A stretch of DNA of 64,000 nt from an uncultured Eubacteriales bacterium. Lineage in GTDB: Bacteria > Bacillota > Clostridia > Oscillospirales > CAG-382. This document shows positions 43,219 through 52,280 of this stretch, piece after piece (position 1 is the first letter of the stretch; each line of letters begins with the position of its first letter). Where the stretch lies: NCBI GenBank assembly GCA_900551295.1, contig URVJ01000002.1, positions 1 to 64,000 of the forward strand, in the 5' to 3' direction. A program made the translations under genes and the position numbers. The notes below the pieces were generated by a model. The model saw only the letters and a list, made by a program, of their open reading frames with translations, had not been told where the DNA came from and did not search any database.

Positions 43219-43896
43219 TCATTCAAATACTCCGCGTAATTTTTCGAGCGCACATTTTTCTATGCGTGATACGTAAGAACGCGAAATGTCAAGCTTCTGC
43301 GCGACTTCACGCTGTGTAATGGGTTTTGAAAATCCGAGACCGTACCGCATGACGATTATCTGCTTTTCGCGCGGCGTAAGCACCGTTTCAATACCTTGTA
43401 AAAGCTTTTCGGTGTATATTTTCAGGTGAATTTTGTCGGCAATGTCGTCGTCAACGCTTATAATGTCCATGTACGTCAGCGGATTTCCGTCCTTGTCGTT
43501 TTCAACCGTGTCCGAAAGTGAGGTTTCGCTCGCAAGTTTTTTCTGCGAACGGAAATGCATGAGAATTTCGTTTTGCAGACACTTCCCGGCATATGTCGCA
43601 AACCTCGCGCCGTTGGAGGTGTCAAAAGAGTCGATAGCCTTTATAAGTCCTATCGTGCCGATTGAAATAAGATCGTCGCTGTCGCAGTTCTGTGAATAGT
43701 ATTTTTTTGCAATGTGCGCAACAAGCCGAAGATTGCGCTCAATCAGTACGTTGCGTGCCTCCATGTCGCCGTCGCGGCACTTTTTGAAATATTCGCGTTC
43801 CTCTGCGGCGCTTAACGGCGGCGGAAAGCTTGCAGTGGGAGAGAGCCTGAGAAACAGAAATAACAGATTTGAAAATATGTCGCCGCAAAACAGCAT
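43219..43896 (-). CDS. sigK: RNA polymerase sporulation sigma factor SigK
   Basis: A 225-residue sigma-70-family factor. The N-terminal pro-like stretch (LFCGDIFSNLLFLFLRLSP) is hydrophobic, as in pro-sigma-K. Region 2 has ARNVLIERNLRLVAHIAKKY and GLIKAIDSFDTSNGARFATY. Region 4 has LTPREKQIIVMRYGLGFSKPI and the helix-turn-helix TQREVAQKLDISRSYVSRIE. The gene is uninterrupted, with no skin-type element. It drives late mother-cell genes during sporulation, including coat genes. The start ATG 43896 has GAGGTG upstream. Confidence 0.95.
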   Translation of the reverse strand: MLFCGDIFSNLLFLFLRLSPTASFPPPLSAAEEREYFKKCRDGDMEARNVLIERNLRLVAHIAKKYYSQNCDSDDLISIGTIGLIKAIDSFDTSNGARFATYAGKCLQNEILMHFRSQKKLASETSLSDTVENDKDGNPLTYMDIISVDDDIADKIHLKIYTEKLLQGIETVLTPREKQIIVMRYGLGFSKPITQREVAQKLDISRSYVSRIEKCALEKLRGVFE

Positions 43897-44021
43897 ATAC
43901 CAACACCTCTTGTAAAATGAATGTGATGTATTATATGCATAACGGCTTGTATTTGTTTACTTTTTCGGAATTTTCCGCCCTTTTTCCGAATAATATTGAC
44001 TGAAAAAGGAGTTTGGTTTTT

Positions 44022-45296
44022 ATGGAAATATACGTTGTACAGCCGGGAGATACCATATATTCCATAGCGAGAAGATTCGGCGTTTCGGCTCAAAAGCTGT
44101 CGTATGATAACGGAGTAGGCGAAGACGGTGCGCTTGCGGTGGGGCAGAGCATAACCGTACTTTTCCCCGATAGGACGTACACCTTACAAAATGAGCAGAG
44201 CGCTCAGAGCGTCGCTCAAAACAACGGTATCAGCGCAAAAATGCTTTACCGCAATAATATATTTCTCGGCGGAGCAGCTAATGTGCCGCAGGGAGCACAG
44301 GTTGTGATAAACTATCTTGAAAATGTGAAAATACCGTGTTTTCTCGGAGGATATGCCTATGACTTTATTTCGCAAAGCCTGCTTGATACCGTAATAAGCT
44401 ATATGACGTATCTCATGCCATTTACCTATGGTTTTACCAAGAGCGGAGAGCTTATAGCGCCCGATGACGAACGGCTGATAGATACGGCATACCGGTATGA
44501 TGTAAAGCCGCTTATGCACCTTTCAACGCTCACACAGTACGGAAATTTCAGCAGCAGTCTTGCAGATGCCGTGCTAAATGATCCGCAGAGCACGCAGAAT
44601 CTTGTGAATAGTGTACTGAATAACGTGATACAAAAGGGATATTACGGCGTTGATGTTGATTTTGAATATCTGCCCGCGGCTGATAGGGATAATTATACAA
44701 ATTTCATTTCTCAGCTAACACGTGAGATGAATAATAACGGATATATATGCGTCGTCGCCGTGCCGCCGAAAATCTCCGATACGCAGACCGGTACGCTTTA
44801 TGAGGGCGTTGATTATGCAGGCCTCGGCGAGGCTGCCGACTATGTGTTTCTCATGACGTATGAATGGGGGTACCGTTTCGGGCCTCCGCTGCCGATCGCG
44901 CCTGTGCCGTCTGTAAGACGTGTGATAGATTATGCTCTTAGCAGAATACCGTCGGAAAAGCTAATACTCGGCATATCAAATTACGGCTATGACTGGACTT
45001 TGCCTTTTGTTCAGGGTGAGAGTGACGCACCGTCGCTGTCAACCGAAACCGCAATAGAGCTTGCGATAAGGTACGGAGCCGAGATAGAGTTTGACGAGGA
45101 GAATATGGCGCCGTACTTTTACTATACCGATGAATTTTCAAGAGCGCACGTCGTCTGGTTTGAGGATGCGAGAAGTTATGCCGCAAAGTGCGCGCTTATA
45201 GAGGAATATGACCTTGCGGGCGGTTTTATATGGGATCTCATGCGCAGAAATCCGCAAGGGTATGTGACGCTCAACAGCCTGCTTGAAATAGAGTAA
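44022..45296 (+). CDS. LysM-GH18 spore cortex/germination-type hydrolase
   Basis: A 424-residue protein. Two LysM-like repeats at the N-terminus (residues 1-50, IYVVQPGDTIYSIARRFGVS, and about 50-98) are followed by a GH18 barrel. The catalytic motif DxxDxDxE is present as GVDVDFE, with Glu215 as acid. The QGYVTLN-type end is usual for SleL/YaaH proteins. These sit on spores and act on cortex peptidoglycan. Divergent from sigK by 125 bases. The ATG at 44022 follows AAAAAGGAG. It lacks a signal peptide, as YaaH-type spore proteins do. Confidence 0.92.
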   Translation: MEIYVVQPGDTIYSIARRFGVSAQKLSYDNGVGEDGALAVGQSITVLFPDRTYTLQNEQSAQSVAQNNGISAKMLYRNNIFLGGAANVPQGAQVVINYLENVKIPCFLGGYAYDFISQSLLDTVISYMTYLMPFTYGFTKSGELIAPDDERLIDTAYRYDVKPLMHLSTLTQYGNFSSSLADAVLNDPQSTQNLVNSVLNNVIQKGYYGVDVDFEYLPAADRDNYTNFISQLTREMNNNGYICVVAVPPKISDTQTGTLYEGVDYAGLGEAADYVFLMTYEWGYRFGPPLPIAPVPSVRRVIDYALSRIPSEKLILGISNYGYDWTLPFVQGESDAPSLSTETAIELAIRYGAEIEFDEENMAPYFYYTDEFSRAHVVWFEDARSYAAKCALIEEYDLAGGFIWDLMRRNPQGYVTLNSLLEIE

Positions 45297-45591
45297 AAAT
45301 GCTAAAAAAGCTGTCGATATTACAAGTATTGATACAATGCAGACCGGAATATAGTTTGCCGCCATACAGGATAAAAATAAAACCGTATTGTTCTTTCTTT
45401 CTGCTGAACGGGAAAATTCGCGGCTTTGATGTCCGGAACGTGTTTTTTCGGTGATAGTGCATTTTACTCCGCCGCGGCTGAAGAACATAAACTCTTTTGC
45501 TCCTTTGCAACTGTTAAGATTAATCATACTTTATACTACTTGTCAAGAGCTGTTCCGATTTTTGCGTATAATAATATCGGTGGTGAAAAGT
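45297..45591. other. intergenic region, no supported gene
   Basis: A minus-strand frame overlaps the 3' end of the LysM-GH18 gene and has a hydrophobic stretch, but it lacks a ribosome site. I see no promoter of good spacing here (TTGTCA and TATAAT before 45592 are 21 bases apart) and no strong hairpin. Confidence 0.5.
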
Positions 45592-45738
45592 ATGAAACCG
45601 TTAAAAGAGAAGATAAGCATAACCATTGACGGAGATATTCTTGAAAAGCTCCGCGAGAAAGCAGAGTATGACGACAGATCGCTTTCTCAGTATATCAATA
45701 TCATTCTTAAAGAGCATATAAAAAAGTCAGGAAAATAA
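45592..45738 (+). CDS. small ribbon-helix-helix DNA-binding protein
   Basis: A 48-residue protein with the Arc/MetJ-type pattern: a beta strand KISITIDGDILEKLREKAEY, then DRSLSQYINIILKEHIKK. GGTGGTG precedes the ATG. Such small proteins bind DNA as dimers, often as antitoxins or local repressors. No partner toxin is seen. It probably acts alone or with a distant gene. Confidence 0.8.
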   Translation: MKPLKEKISITIDGDILEKLREKAEYDDRSLSQYINIILKEHIKKSGK

Positions 45739-45821
45739 ATGTGCCGTGTGCCGCAGAACACATAAATTCTGTGCGCAAAAAAATAAAAAAAGCACCTGTT
45801 AAAAGGTGCGCAATAAAATTT

Positions 45822-45848
45822 CTGCCGCCCGGAAAGGGCGGCAGTTTT
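45822..45848. terminator. terminator of fucI and/or the small DNA-binding gene
   Basis: CTGCCGCCC at 45822-45830 and GGGCGGCAG at 45836-45844, a perfect 9-base stem, with TTTT on the plus strand and AAATTTTATTG on the minus side. A smaller GCACC/GGTGC hairpin precedes it at 45792-45809. Confidence 0.85.
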
Positions 45849-45865
45849 GCTGTAAGTATAACCGT

Positions 45866-47668
45866 TTATCTGATGTTTCTGTACATCGGGCCGTAAGCGC
45901 CGCAGGCTCTGTAATCCTGTCCTTCCTTGTCCATGCCGAAAGCGTTCCAGCTTGACGGACGGAAGATCTTTTCTTCGGGTACGTTATGCATACAAACGGG
46001 TATTCTCAGCATTGAGCAAAGCGTGATAACGTCCGCGCCTATGTGACCGTAACTTATGGCGCCGTGATTTGCGCCCCAGTTGTTCATAACGTCGTAAGCG
46101 GTTGCAAACGCGCCTTTTCCGGTCATTCTCGGAGCAAACCATGTGCAGGGCCATGTGTAGTCGGTGCGTTCCCAGAGAATGTCCGAAACCTCGTCGGGCA
46201 GATTTATGGTCCAGCCCTCGGCTATCTGCATAACGGGACCTAAACCTTTTACAAGATTAAGTCTTAACATTGTAACAGGCATTTCGGCTCTTGTAAGGAA
46301 TCTCGAGGAGAATCCGCCGCCTCTGAAATAGCCCTTGTCGGCAGCACACCATACCGTCGCGTCAGTGCAGGCTTTGATGTCGGCATCGGTCATTTCCCAG
46401 AACGGCTTGATAATGCCGTTCCCGTCCTTGTCCTTGACTTCACCGCAGGCATCAAGGCAGGCAGCACCGGAGTTGATGAGGTGAATAAATCCTCCGGCGT
46501 CCTTTGCCTTGCCCTCGATAGAATAACCCGTGGCTTTCTTTACGGCGTCCTCACTCCAATATGTTCTAACGTCCGCAAATATCTGAGCCGTGTTCGTAAG
46601 TAACTTTGAAAACAGCATACAAACGCCGTTGAGAGAGTCGTTTTCGGTTGCGAGAATGTAGGATTCGCGCGCTCCGTTCCAGTCGAAAGAGGAATTGAGC
46701 AGCGCTTCGGGAAAGTCGCAGTTGGGATAAAAGTCCGTCCACTGTCTCTGTCCCTGAAAACCGCCGGCAATGGCGTTGTGACCGACAGACTCTTCAAGAT
46801 AGGCGTCGGGCAGGTTGCTGTTGCCGTTGTAAAGGTCTTTTATAATGCACATCATCTTTACGATGAATTCCCAGGACTCTTCCTTTTTCTTGTCGCTTTC
46901 GCGCACTTCGTAAGGATTTTTGTCAAATCCCTCTTTGCAGTTTTCCTTAACCCATTTGAGAGCTTTCCGATACTCTGCCTTGTCGTATATGCCCTCCGTC
47001 ATTCGGCGTATTATCTCAACCTCGTCGACAGATTCCACTCTCATTCCGAGATATTCTTCAAAGAAGTCGGGATTAACTATTGAGCCTGCAATGCCCATGG
47101 TGACAGAGCCGATCTGAAGATACGATTTTCCTCTCATGGTCGCAGCCGCGACTGCTGCCTTTGCAAAACGTAAAATCTTTTCCTTTACGTCAGCGGGAAT
47201 TTCGGTTGAGTCAGCTTCCTGTACGTCGTGACCGTAAATTCCGAAAGCCGGAAGTCCTTTCTGCGCGTGAGACGCAAGAACGCTTGCAAGATAAACCGCA
47301 CCGGGTCGTTCGGTGCCGTTAAAGCCCCAAACCGCTTTTATCGTCATAGGATCCATGTCCATTGTTTCCGAACCGTAGCACCAGCAGGGAGTGACCGTAA
47401 GCGTTATGTCAACGCCGTTGTCCTTGAATTTCTGCGCGCATGCAGCAGCCTCCGCAACGCGTCCTATGGTTGTGTCGGCAATAATGACCTTTACAGGCTC
47501 GCCGTTTGTATAGCAAAGATTTTCGCTAATGAGTTTTGCCGCGCTCTTTGCCATGTTCATTGTCTGTTCTTCAAGCGACTCGCGTACTTTCAAAGCTCCG
47601 CGTCTGCCGTCGATGGTAGGTCTTATGCCTATGACGGGATAATTTCCGATAAGTCTTGACTGAGCCAT
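45866..47668 (-). CDS. fucI: L-fucose isomerase
   Basis: A 600-residue enzyme converting L-fucose to L-fuculose (and D-arabinose to D-ribulose), the first intracellular step of fucose use. Family landmarks are VIGIRPTIDGRRGALKVRES at the start, TPCWCYGSETMDMDP, MGIAGSIVNPDFFEEYLGMR, and the C-terminal ATAYDVMNNWGANHGAISYGH region. Length matches the E. coli enzyme. It has a GGAGGT ribosome site. No fuculokinase or aldolase gene is next to it; the divergent AraC regulator is the likely controller. L-fucose is abundant on mucin, fitting a gut origin. Confidence 0.95.
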   Translation of the reverse strand: MAQSRLIGNYPVIGIRPTIDGRRGALKVRESLEEQTMNMAKSAAKLISENLCYTNGEPVKVIIADTTIGRVAEAAACAQKFKDNGVDITLTVTPCWCYGSETMDMDPMTIKAVWGFNGTERPGAVYLASVLASHAQKGLPAFGIYGHDVQEADSTEIPADVKEKILRFAKAAVAAATMRGKSYLQIGSVTMGIAGSIVNPDFFEEYLGMRVESVDEVEIIRRMTEGIYDKAEYRKALKWVKENCKEGFDKNPYEVRESDKKKEESWEFIVKMMCIIKDLYNGNSNLPDAYLEESVGHNAIAGGFQGQRQWTDFYPNCDFPEALLNSSFDWNGARESYILATENDSLNGVCMLFSKLLTNTAQIFADVRTYWSEDAVKKATGYSIEGKAKDAGGFIHLINSGAACLDACGEVKDKDGNGIIKPFWEMTDADIKACTDATVWCAADKGYFRGGGFSSRFLTRAEMPVTMLRLNLVKGLGPVMQIAEGWTINLPDEVSDILWERTDYTWPCTWFAPRMTGKGAFATAYDVMNNWGANHGAISYGHIGADVITLCSMLRIPVCMHNVPEEKIFRPSSWNAFGMDKEGQDYRACGAYGPMYRNIR

Positions 47669-47718
47669 TTATATTTACCTCCGAAAAATTATATTTTGCT
47701 GTTACTATAATAATATAC

Positions 47719-47748
47719 TTGATTTTAAATGGTTGCTTGTGTTATAAT
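47719..47748 (+). promoter_or_regulatory. promoter of the AraC gene
   Basis: TTGATT at 47719-47724 and TATAAT at 47743-47748, 18-base spacer. The fucI promoter on the other strand must lie within 47669-47760 but I cannot place it cleanly. Confidence 0.7.
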
Positions 47749-47787
47749 AACAAAAAATATAACAATATTCAGATGCATGGTGAGAAA

Positions 47788-48651
47788 ATGGGGTTTAATG
47801 AGATTAAGCAGCACGGAACGCAGGATTTTCCGATAGAACTTTATAGTCTTTATCCTTTTTCGCCCAAATATGAGATGGTGCATCACTGGCATAAAGAAAT
47901 AGAACTTATACGCGTAACAAAGGGAAATCTTTTTCTTACGCTCGGCAGAAAAACATACTTTCTTGAAAGCGGAAAATCCGCGGTGGTAAACAGCGATACG
48001 CTTCACGGCGCAATACCCGAAAAAAACTGCGAATACAGTTGCGCCGTGTTTGATCCGTTGGGATTTGCAACTCCGCAGCAGAGCGTGCAGTCGTTTGTAA
48101 ATGAAATAAAATCGGGGCAAATAAGCTTTTGCGAAGTGCCTGAGGATAAGCGCGCGCTTGAGTCAATAAACGCGGTATTCGGCGCATTGGAAAGCGGCGC
48201 GTCGGGACGGCTGCCGTATGTGAAAATGGAAACGGTAAGCGCAATATATAATTTTTACTGCACTTTTCTGCATCTCGGGCTTGTAAATCGGACAAACACA
48301 GACTCCGTCGCACAGAATAAAGATTCGGTAAAGCTCAAACGTACTCTCGAATACATAAGACAGAATTATTCGCGACAGATAAATCTTACGGATATGGCAA
48401 ATGTCTGCGGAATGTCGCCAAAGTATTTCTGCGCATATTTCAAGAGTATGACGGGACATACGCCCGTCGAATATCTCAACGTGTACCGCATATCCAAAGC
48501 CGCAAAACTCTTGCTCAATACCGACGAACCCGTAACGCAGATAGCGCTTGACTGCGGATATAATGATCTGAGTTATTTTATAAAGCAGTTCGGCAAGCAT
48601 AAGGGAATGTCGCCGGGAAAATTCCGAAAGGAAAGGACAGACACCGTCTGA
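47788..48651 (+). CDS. AraC-family regulator divergent from fucI
   Basis: A 287-residue protein: a cupin sensor (residues about 20-130, HHWHKEIELIRVTKGNLFLT with His-x-His, then SAVVNSDTLHGAIPEKNCEY) and the AraC double helix-turn-helix (ITNL-type MANVCGMSPKYFCAYFKSMT and IALDCGYNDLSYFIKQFGKHK). The ATG at 47788 follows GGTGAG; another ATG at 47773 and a longer upstream frame lack a proper site. Head-to-head with fucI, it is the likely fucose-responsive controller. Confidence 0.92.
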   Translation: MGFNEIKQHGTQDFPIELYSLYPFSPKYEMVHHWHKEIELIRVTKGNLFLTLGRKTYFLESGKSAVVNSDTLHGAIPEKNCEYSCAVFDPLGFATPQQSVQSFVNEIKSGQISFCEVPEDKRALESINAVFGALESGASGRLPYVKMETVSAIYNFYCTFLHLGLVNRTNTDSVAQNKDSVKLKRTLEYIRQNYSRQINLTDMANVCGMSPKYFCAYFKSMTGHTPVEYLNVYRISKAAKLLLNTDEPVTQIALDCGYNDLSYFIKQFGKHKGMSPGKFRKERTDTV

Positions 48652-48675
48652 AATTTTTTAAAATAAGCAAAAAAT

Positions 48676-48718
48676 TGCCGCGAAGATTTTTGTCTTTCTC
48701 CGCGGTTTGTTTTTTTAT
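48676..48718 (+). terminator. terminator of the AraC gene
   Basis: CCGCG(AAGA) pairs with (TCTT)..CCGCGG-side strand around a T-rich loop, followed by TTTGTTTTTTT. Confidence 0.7.
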
Positions 48719-48730
48719 ATTACGAAAATG

Positions 48731-49906
48731 TCAGAACGATATGGCAGCCGTTTCGATTCCGCTGTCCTTTACAAGCGCAATGCCCGAAAGTACGGGTATG
48801 CCGTCCTGTTCGTCAAAGTAGTACTCGTAAATATCTCCGACGATAAGACCGGCATAGTCGCCGTAGTACTCTACGGTGTAGACGGCGCTTGTTCCGTCCT
48901 TACGAATGTCCGTGATTTTGTGAATAAGGGTAGTAGCGCCGTGCGCGTATGAACAGCCGAGAATTTTGTCGGTGCGGCTCGGTTGGTCGGGGAAATCATC
49001 GCCTGCGGTAAGCGCCCATGTGTAAATGTCGCCGTTTTTAAGTCCGGGATTGCCCGAAAAAACTTTTGAAATAAAGCTGTTTATCTCGTCAAAAGAGTAG
49101 GGAGGGTATTCGTTCGTGAAATACGCCATTATGTGCGTTATGAAGTGAACGTCCTTTGACAGATCAAGCGCAGACGGATCGTTTTTGCCGACGGTAAGCT
49201 GATCCTTGCAGTACGACGCGGAAAATTCGCTTATGAATTTGTCGTAATTGTCGGGCTGCTGCGGTATGAAAAAGTCGTCATACGAAACCTTGTCGGAGCT
49301 GCAGAACATGGTTATCGGGCAGCCCATTCCGTTATCCGTCTCGATTTTGAGAAGATAAATTCCGTTTCCCTGCATTAAAGTGTCGTTTTCCGGCATTTTC
49401 GATATGTCCATGGAAAGCGCGTAAAATGAAGCGTATTTGCAAAGTGCAATGCGGTTGTTTTTAGTTTCTTCCTCGTCAGTCTTATCGTCCGCAAACGTAA
49501 AGCGAACGGCATTTGTTGCGCCTATTTCGGTATCTTTAAGGAAAGAATAAAGCTCCGGCTTGTCTCCGCATAATTCACTTAAAGTGTCGGCGTCGGCTTC
49601 TTTAAGGGCTTTTATAAATGCGTCGGATGTGGCTTTTGTTGCGTCCTCGCCGTCGAAAATTACCGCGTCATACGACTGAATGAATCCCAGAACCGTGTTT
49701 TGTTCGTCTGTATTTTCTGTTTCTTTTTTTTGTTCCTCATTGGGAGTATTGACGCTCTCATCTTGGTTTTGAACATCATTGTTTTTTACTTCAGCGTCTG
49801 AAATGTCCTCACGCAGATCCCCCGTAATGCCGCCGTCGGATTTTTTGCAGGAGCAGAAAGAGAAAATAAGAATTGCCGCAAGAAGTACGGTAAAGAGTTT
49901 TTTCAT
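48731..49906 (-). CDS. lipoprotein of unknown function
   Basis: A 391-residue lipoprotein: signal peptide with lipobox-like FSFCSC near residue 18-20, then a charged low-complexity linker to about residue 70. A globular domain follows, with WALTAGDDFPDQPSRTDKIL and YTVEYYGDYAGLIVGDIYEYY. No family recognised. It starts 14 bases after the HAD-hydrolase stop, so it is co-transcribed. The ATG follows AAAGGAGATT. Confidence 0.8.
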   Translation of the reverse strand: MKKLFTVLLAAILIFSFCSCKKSDGGITGDLREDISDAEVKNNDVQNQDESVNTPNEEQKKETENTDEQNTVLGFIQSYDAVIFDGEDATKATSDAFIKALKEADADTLSELCGDKPELYSFLKDTEIGATNAVRFTFADDKTDEEETKNNRIALCKYASFYALSMDISKMPENDTLMQGNGIYLLKIETDNGMGCPITMFCSSDKVSYDDFFIPQQPDNYDKFISEFSASYCKDQLTVGKNDPSALDLSKDVHFITHIMAYFTNEYPPYSFDEINSFISKVFSGNPGLKNGDIYTWALTAGDDFPDQPSRTDKILGCSYAHGATTLIHKITDIRKDGTSAVYTVEYYGDYAGLIVGDIYEYYFDEQDGIPVLSGIALVKDSGIETAAISF

Positions 49907-49920
49907 GCTTTGAATCTCCT

Positions 49921-50655
49921 TTATATTGATGAGTGTGAATATCTCAGCAACGATCCCACAATTTCTGGGAAGTCCTCAAAGTTATCTATTTTCAAATAAT
50001 TGAAATCAGATTGGTATACGGATTCATCGTTTCCGCCCATGCCATAGTCATCACCTATATACACAACTTCACCGTGTAAATATCCTTTTTCATTGCAATA
50101 ACTGTCAAGTGCGTAATATTTGTTGTAAGGCTTAGGCGCCATATCAAAGCTCGACGATCCGCCGACAAACACACTGTATTCCGGGAATGTTTCACACACA
50201 TCCCTGTATATTTTTCTCCGTTTAGTTCGGTCGGGGTCAAATGCGAGCTTTTTTTCCTTCGCTGCAGCGGTTCCGAGCAACGGAATTGTCACGCACCCGG
50301 ACGGGTGATATTCAACGTTGTCGCCGTAAAATTCAGTATATCCGAATCTTTCCCTCAGCTCTGTCACCTTGCGTTCTATATTCTCACTGTCACAGCTGCA
50401 TTTCATATCCCGTATTATTTTGATTTCGCCTGTTTCACTGCAATACTCTCCGTATTGAAGCCCGTAGTTTCCTATTATGTCTATCGGAAATCTTTCCATC
50501 TGTTTGAAGATTCTCTCAACCTGACCTGCTCCAACCATCAACAGCTTATATTGCTTAGCCAATGCTTCCAGCGTTTTTCTGTTAGCAGCATTCATGTGGC
50601 TTTTATGCTGTGTCAGTGTACCATCCAAATCCATAGCAATCAATTTGATTTCCAT
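49921..50655 (-). CDS. HAD-superfamily sugar-phosphate hydrolase (Cof/phosphomannomutase type)
   Basis: A 244-residue enzyme. Motif I is LIAMDLDGTLT, motif II is MVGAG, and motif IV is GEVVYIGDDYGMGGNDES. The C-terminal cap with PKPYNKYYALDSYC near residue 180 resembles eukaryotic-type phosphomannomutase / Cof hydrolases. It is probably a sugar-phosphate phosphatase or mutase, and a mannose link to manA is possible but unproven. The ATG at 50655 is preferred to an in-frame GTG one codon upstream. A CCCGAA/TTCGGG inverted repeat lies at 50700-50713. Confidence 0.85.
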   Translation of the reverse strand: MEIKLIAMDLDGTLTQHKSHMNAANRKTLEALAKQYKLLMVGAGQVERIFKQMERFPIDIIGNYGLQYGEYCSETGEIKIIRDMKCSCDSENIERKVTELRERFGYTEFYGDNVEYHPSGCVTIPLLGTAAAKEKKLAFDPDRTKRRKIYRDVCETFPEYSVFVGGSSSFDMAPKPYNKYYALDSYCNEKGYLHGEVVYIGDDYGMGGNDESVYQSDFNYLKIDNFEDFPEIVGSLLRYSHSSI

Positions 50656-50763
50656 CACATTTTACCTCTTATATTAATTTGTTAAGCTTTATTATTACTC
50701 CCGAATTTTCGGGAAGAGAGACGGGTATTCCGTTTCCGTTCAAATTTATTTTACATTTAAAAC

Positions 50764-51096
50764 ATGGATGAGAGATGCATTCGGCATCTTTCCAAATTTG
50801 AAACGCCGGAGAAGATATTTGCTTTTGCCGGAATGTCACTATCTACATACCAATCAGGACAACTCACAAGCTGCTATGCGCACATGGAAAAGCGCGGCTC
50901 AGAATATCTGCTGTTTGCCCTTTACAACGCGACTAAATATGTTTGCATATATGGTGGTAAATTTGCCGCATATCTCGCTAAAAAACGTTCTAAGGGCAAG
51001 CATTACAGTGTTGCTATATCTCGCGCAGCAAAGAAACTTGTGCGACTGATTTTTGCAAAAGAAAAATTTCGTTTACCATATATGCTTGTTGCCTAA
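50764..51096 (+). pseudogene. IS110-family transposase C-terminal remnant
   Basis: About 110 codons match the C-terminal Transposase_20 part of IS110/IS116/IS902 transposases: LSKFETPEKIFAFAGMS, then MEKRGSEYLLFALYNATK and GKHYSVAISRAAKKLVRLIF. The N-terminal DEDD catalytic half is missing, as is the usual upstream context. It is thus a truncated insertion-sequence relic, not an active element. Host-like surroundings and no target repeats are evident. Confidence 0.88.
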
Positions 51097-51224
51097 TTTG
51101 TTTCCTGATGTTTTTTCAAGGCTTCCTCATTGAGATATGTTTGCTATGCTTGTTTTTATTCAGATAATTTTTTAATTTTACATCTTACATCTTGACTTTT
51201 AACAGTTAGTCTTTCGGTAAAAAT

Positions 51225-52280
51225 CTAAGAATTAATACCTGAAAGAGGTTTGAATACGTAGTGCCTGCCGTCGGAGTTTACGGCATTGCCGTCGGGTATA
51301 AAATCGCCGTACAGACCGTCGGTAATGTAGACAGTGCCGTCACCGCAGATAAGAACCGCCTCAAAGCCGATAAGTTTTTTGTTGTAGAATTCCAAAGCCT
51401 TTCGCGGCCCCATTACAAAAAGCGCGGTAGAAAAAGCGTCTGCATAAAGACCGTCGTCACAGATGACCGCAGCGCTGCGTAAGGAACTGTCCGCAGGATA
51501 CCCGGTTTTTGTGTCAAATATGTGGTGGTATCTTACGCCGTCCTTTTCAAAATATCTTTCATAGTCGCCCGATACCGCAATAACCTTATCGCACAGTCTT
51601 GTGTATCCGATAATGCCTGACGTGTCGTCGGGATTTTTTATTCCGATGTTCCAGCCGTTTTTGCCATCTTTTGCGTTGTTCTCGGAAGAACCCGTCACTG
51701 CCACGTTTCCGCCGAAACTTATCATAGCGTTTTTTACGCCGTTGTTTTTCAGTATTTCAATGCACTTTTGCGCGGCATAGCCTTTTGCAAATCCTCCCGG
51801 ATCGACAGCGCTTTTATTTTTTAACTCGGCTTTTCCGTCATGCAAAGTCAGATTTTCCGCACCGCAGCTTTTCAGCGCGTTTTTAATGTCCTCATCGGAC
51901 GGAATTTTCGGATTTTCCGAGGTAATGTTCCAGAGTTTTACCAATGCGCCCGAACATAAGTCAAACGCACCGTCGGTTATGTCCGAAACGTATGCGGCTT
52001 TTTCAAGCATAGAGTAAATTTCTGGCGAGAGGGAAGCATATCCGGTAGCGTTGAGCTTTGAAATTTCACTGTCGGCGATGTTAGCCGATATGTTTTTTTC
52101 AAGCTCCGACGTGTACTTTTCAACCTCGTCCGTGCCGCTATCCGAGTCGGACTGAAGTTCAATTACCGTGTCCATTGAAAAAAACTGCGTGTAAATGTAT
52201 TTCGCGGAACTCTGACAGCCGGACAGTAAAATTATTAACGCCGCAGAAAATGCGAGAATCGAATTTATAATTTTTTTCAT
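51225..52280 (-). CDS. apbE: FAD:protein FMN transferase, lipoprotein form
   Basis: A 351-residue ApbE/thiamine-synthesis-type enzyme that attaches FMN covalently to threonines of exported flavoproteins. Signal peptide with lipobox LLSGCQ near residue 22. Conserved motifs DPGGFAKGYAAQKC, VKNAMISFGGNVAV and HHIFDTKTGYPADSS (metal/FAD site) are present, then ADAFSTALFVMG. The ATG at 52280 follows GGAGAAAG; the longer frame lacks it. It overlaps the Gx-transporter gene by 4 bases, the last gene of a three- or four-gene operon. Confidence 0.95.
   Translation of the reverse strand: MKKIINSILAFSAALIILLSGCQSSAKYIYTQFFSMDTVIELQSDSDSGTDEVEKYTSELEKNISANIADSEISKLNATGYASLSPEIYSMLEKAAYVSDITDGAFDLCSGALVKLWNITSENPKIPSDEDIKNALKSCGAENLTLHDGKAELKNKSAVDPGGFAKGYAAQKCIEILKNNGVKNAMISFGGNVAVTGSSENNAKDGKNGWNIGIKNPDDTSGIIGYTRLCDKVIAVSGDYERYFEKDGVRYHHIFDTKTGYPADSSLRSAAVICDDGLYADAFSTALFVMGPRKALEFYNKKLIGFEAVLICGDGTVYITDGLYGDFIPDGNAVNSDGRHYVFKPLSGINS

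Noticed and set aside
43219..43896. skin-type interruption of sigK
   Set aside because: The reading frame is continuous through regions 2 to 4; no insertion is seen.
45138..45527. 129-codon minus-strand frame with a hydrophobic stretch
   Set aside because: Overlaps the LysM-GH18 gene and has no ribosome site.
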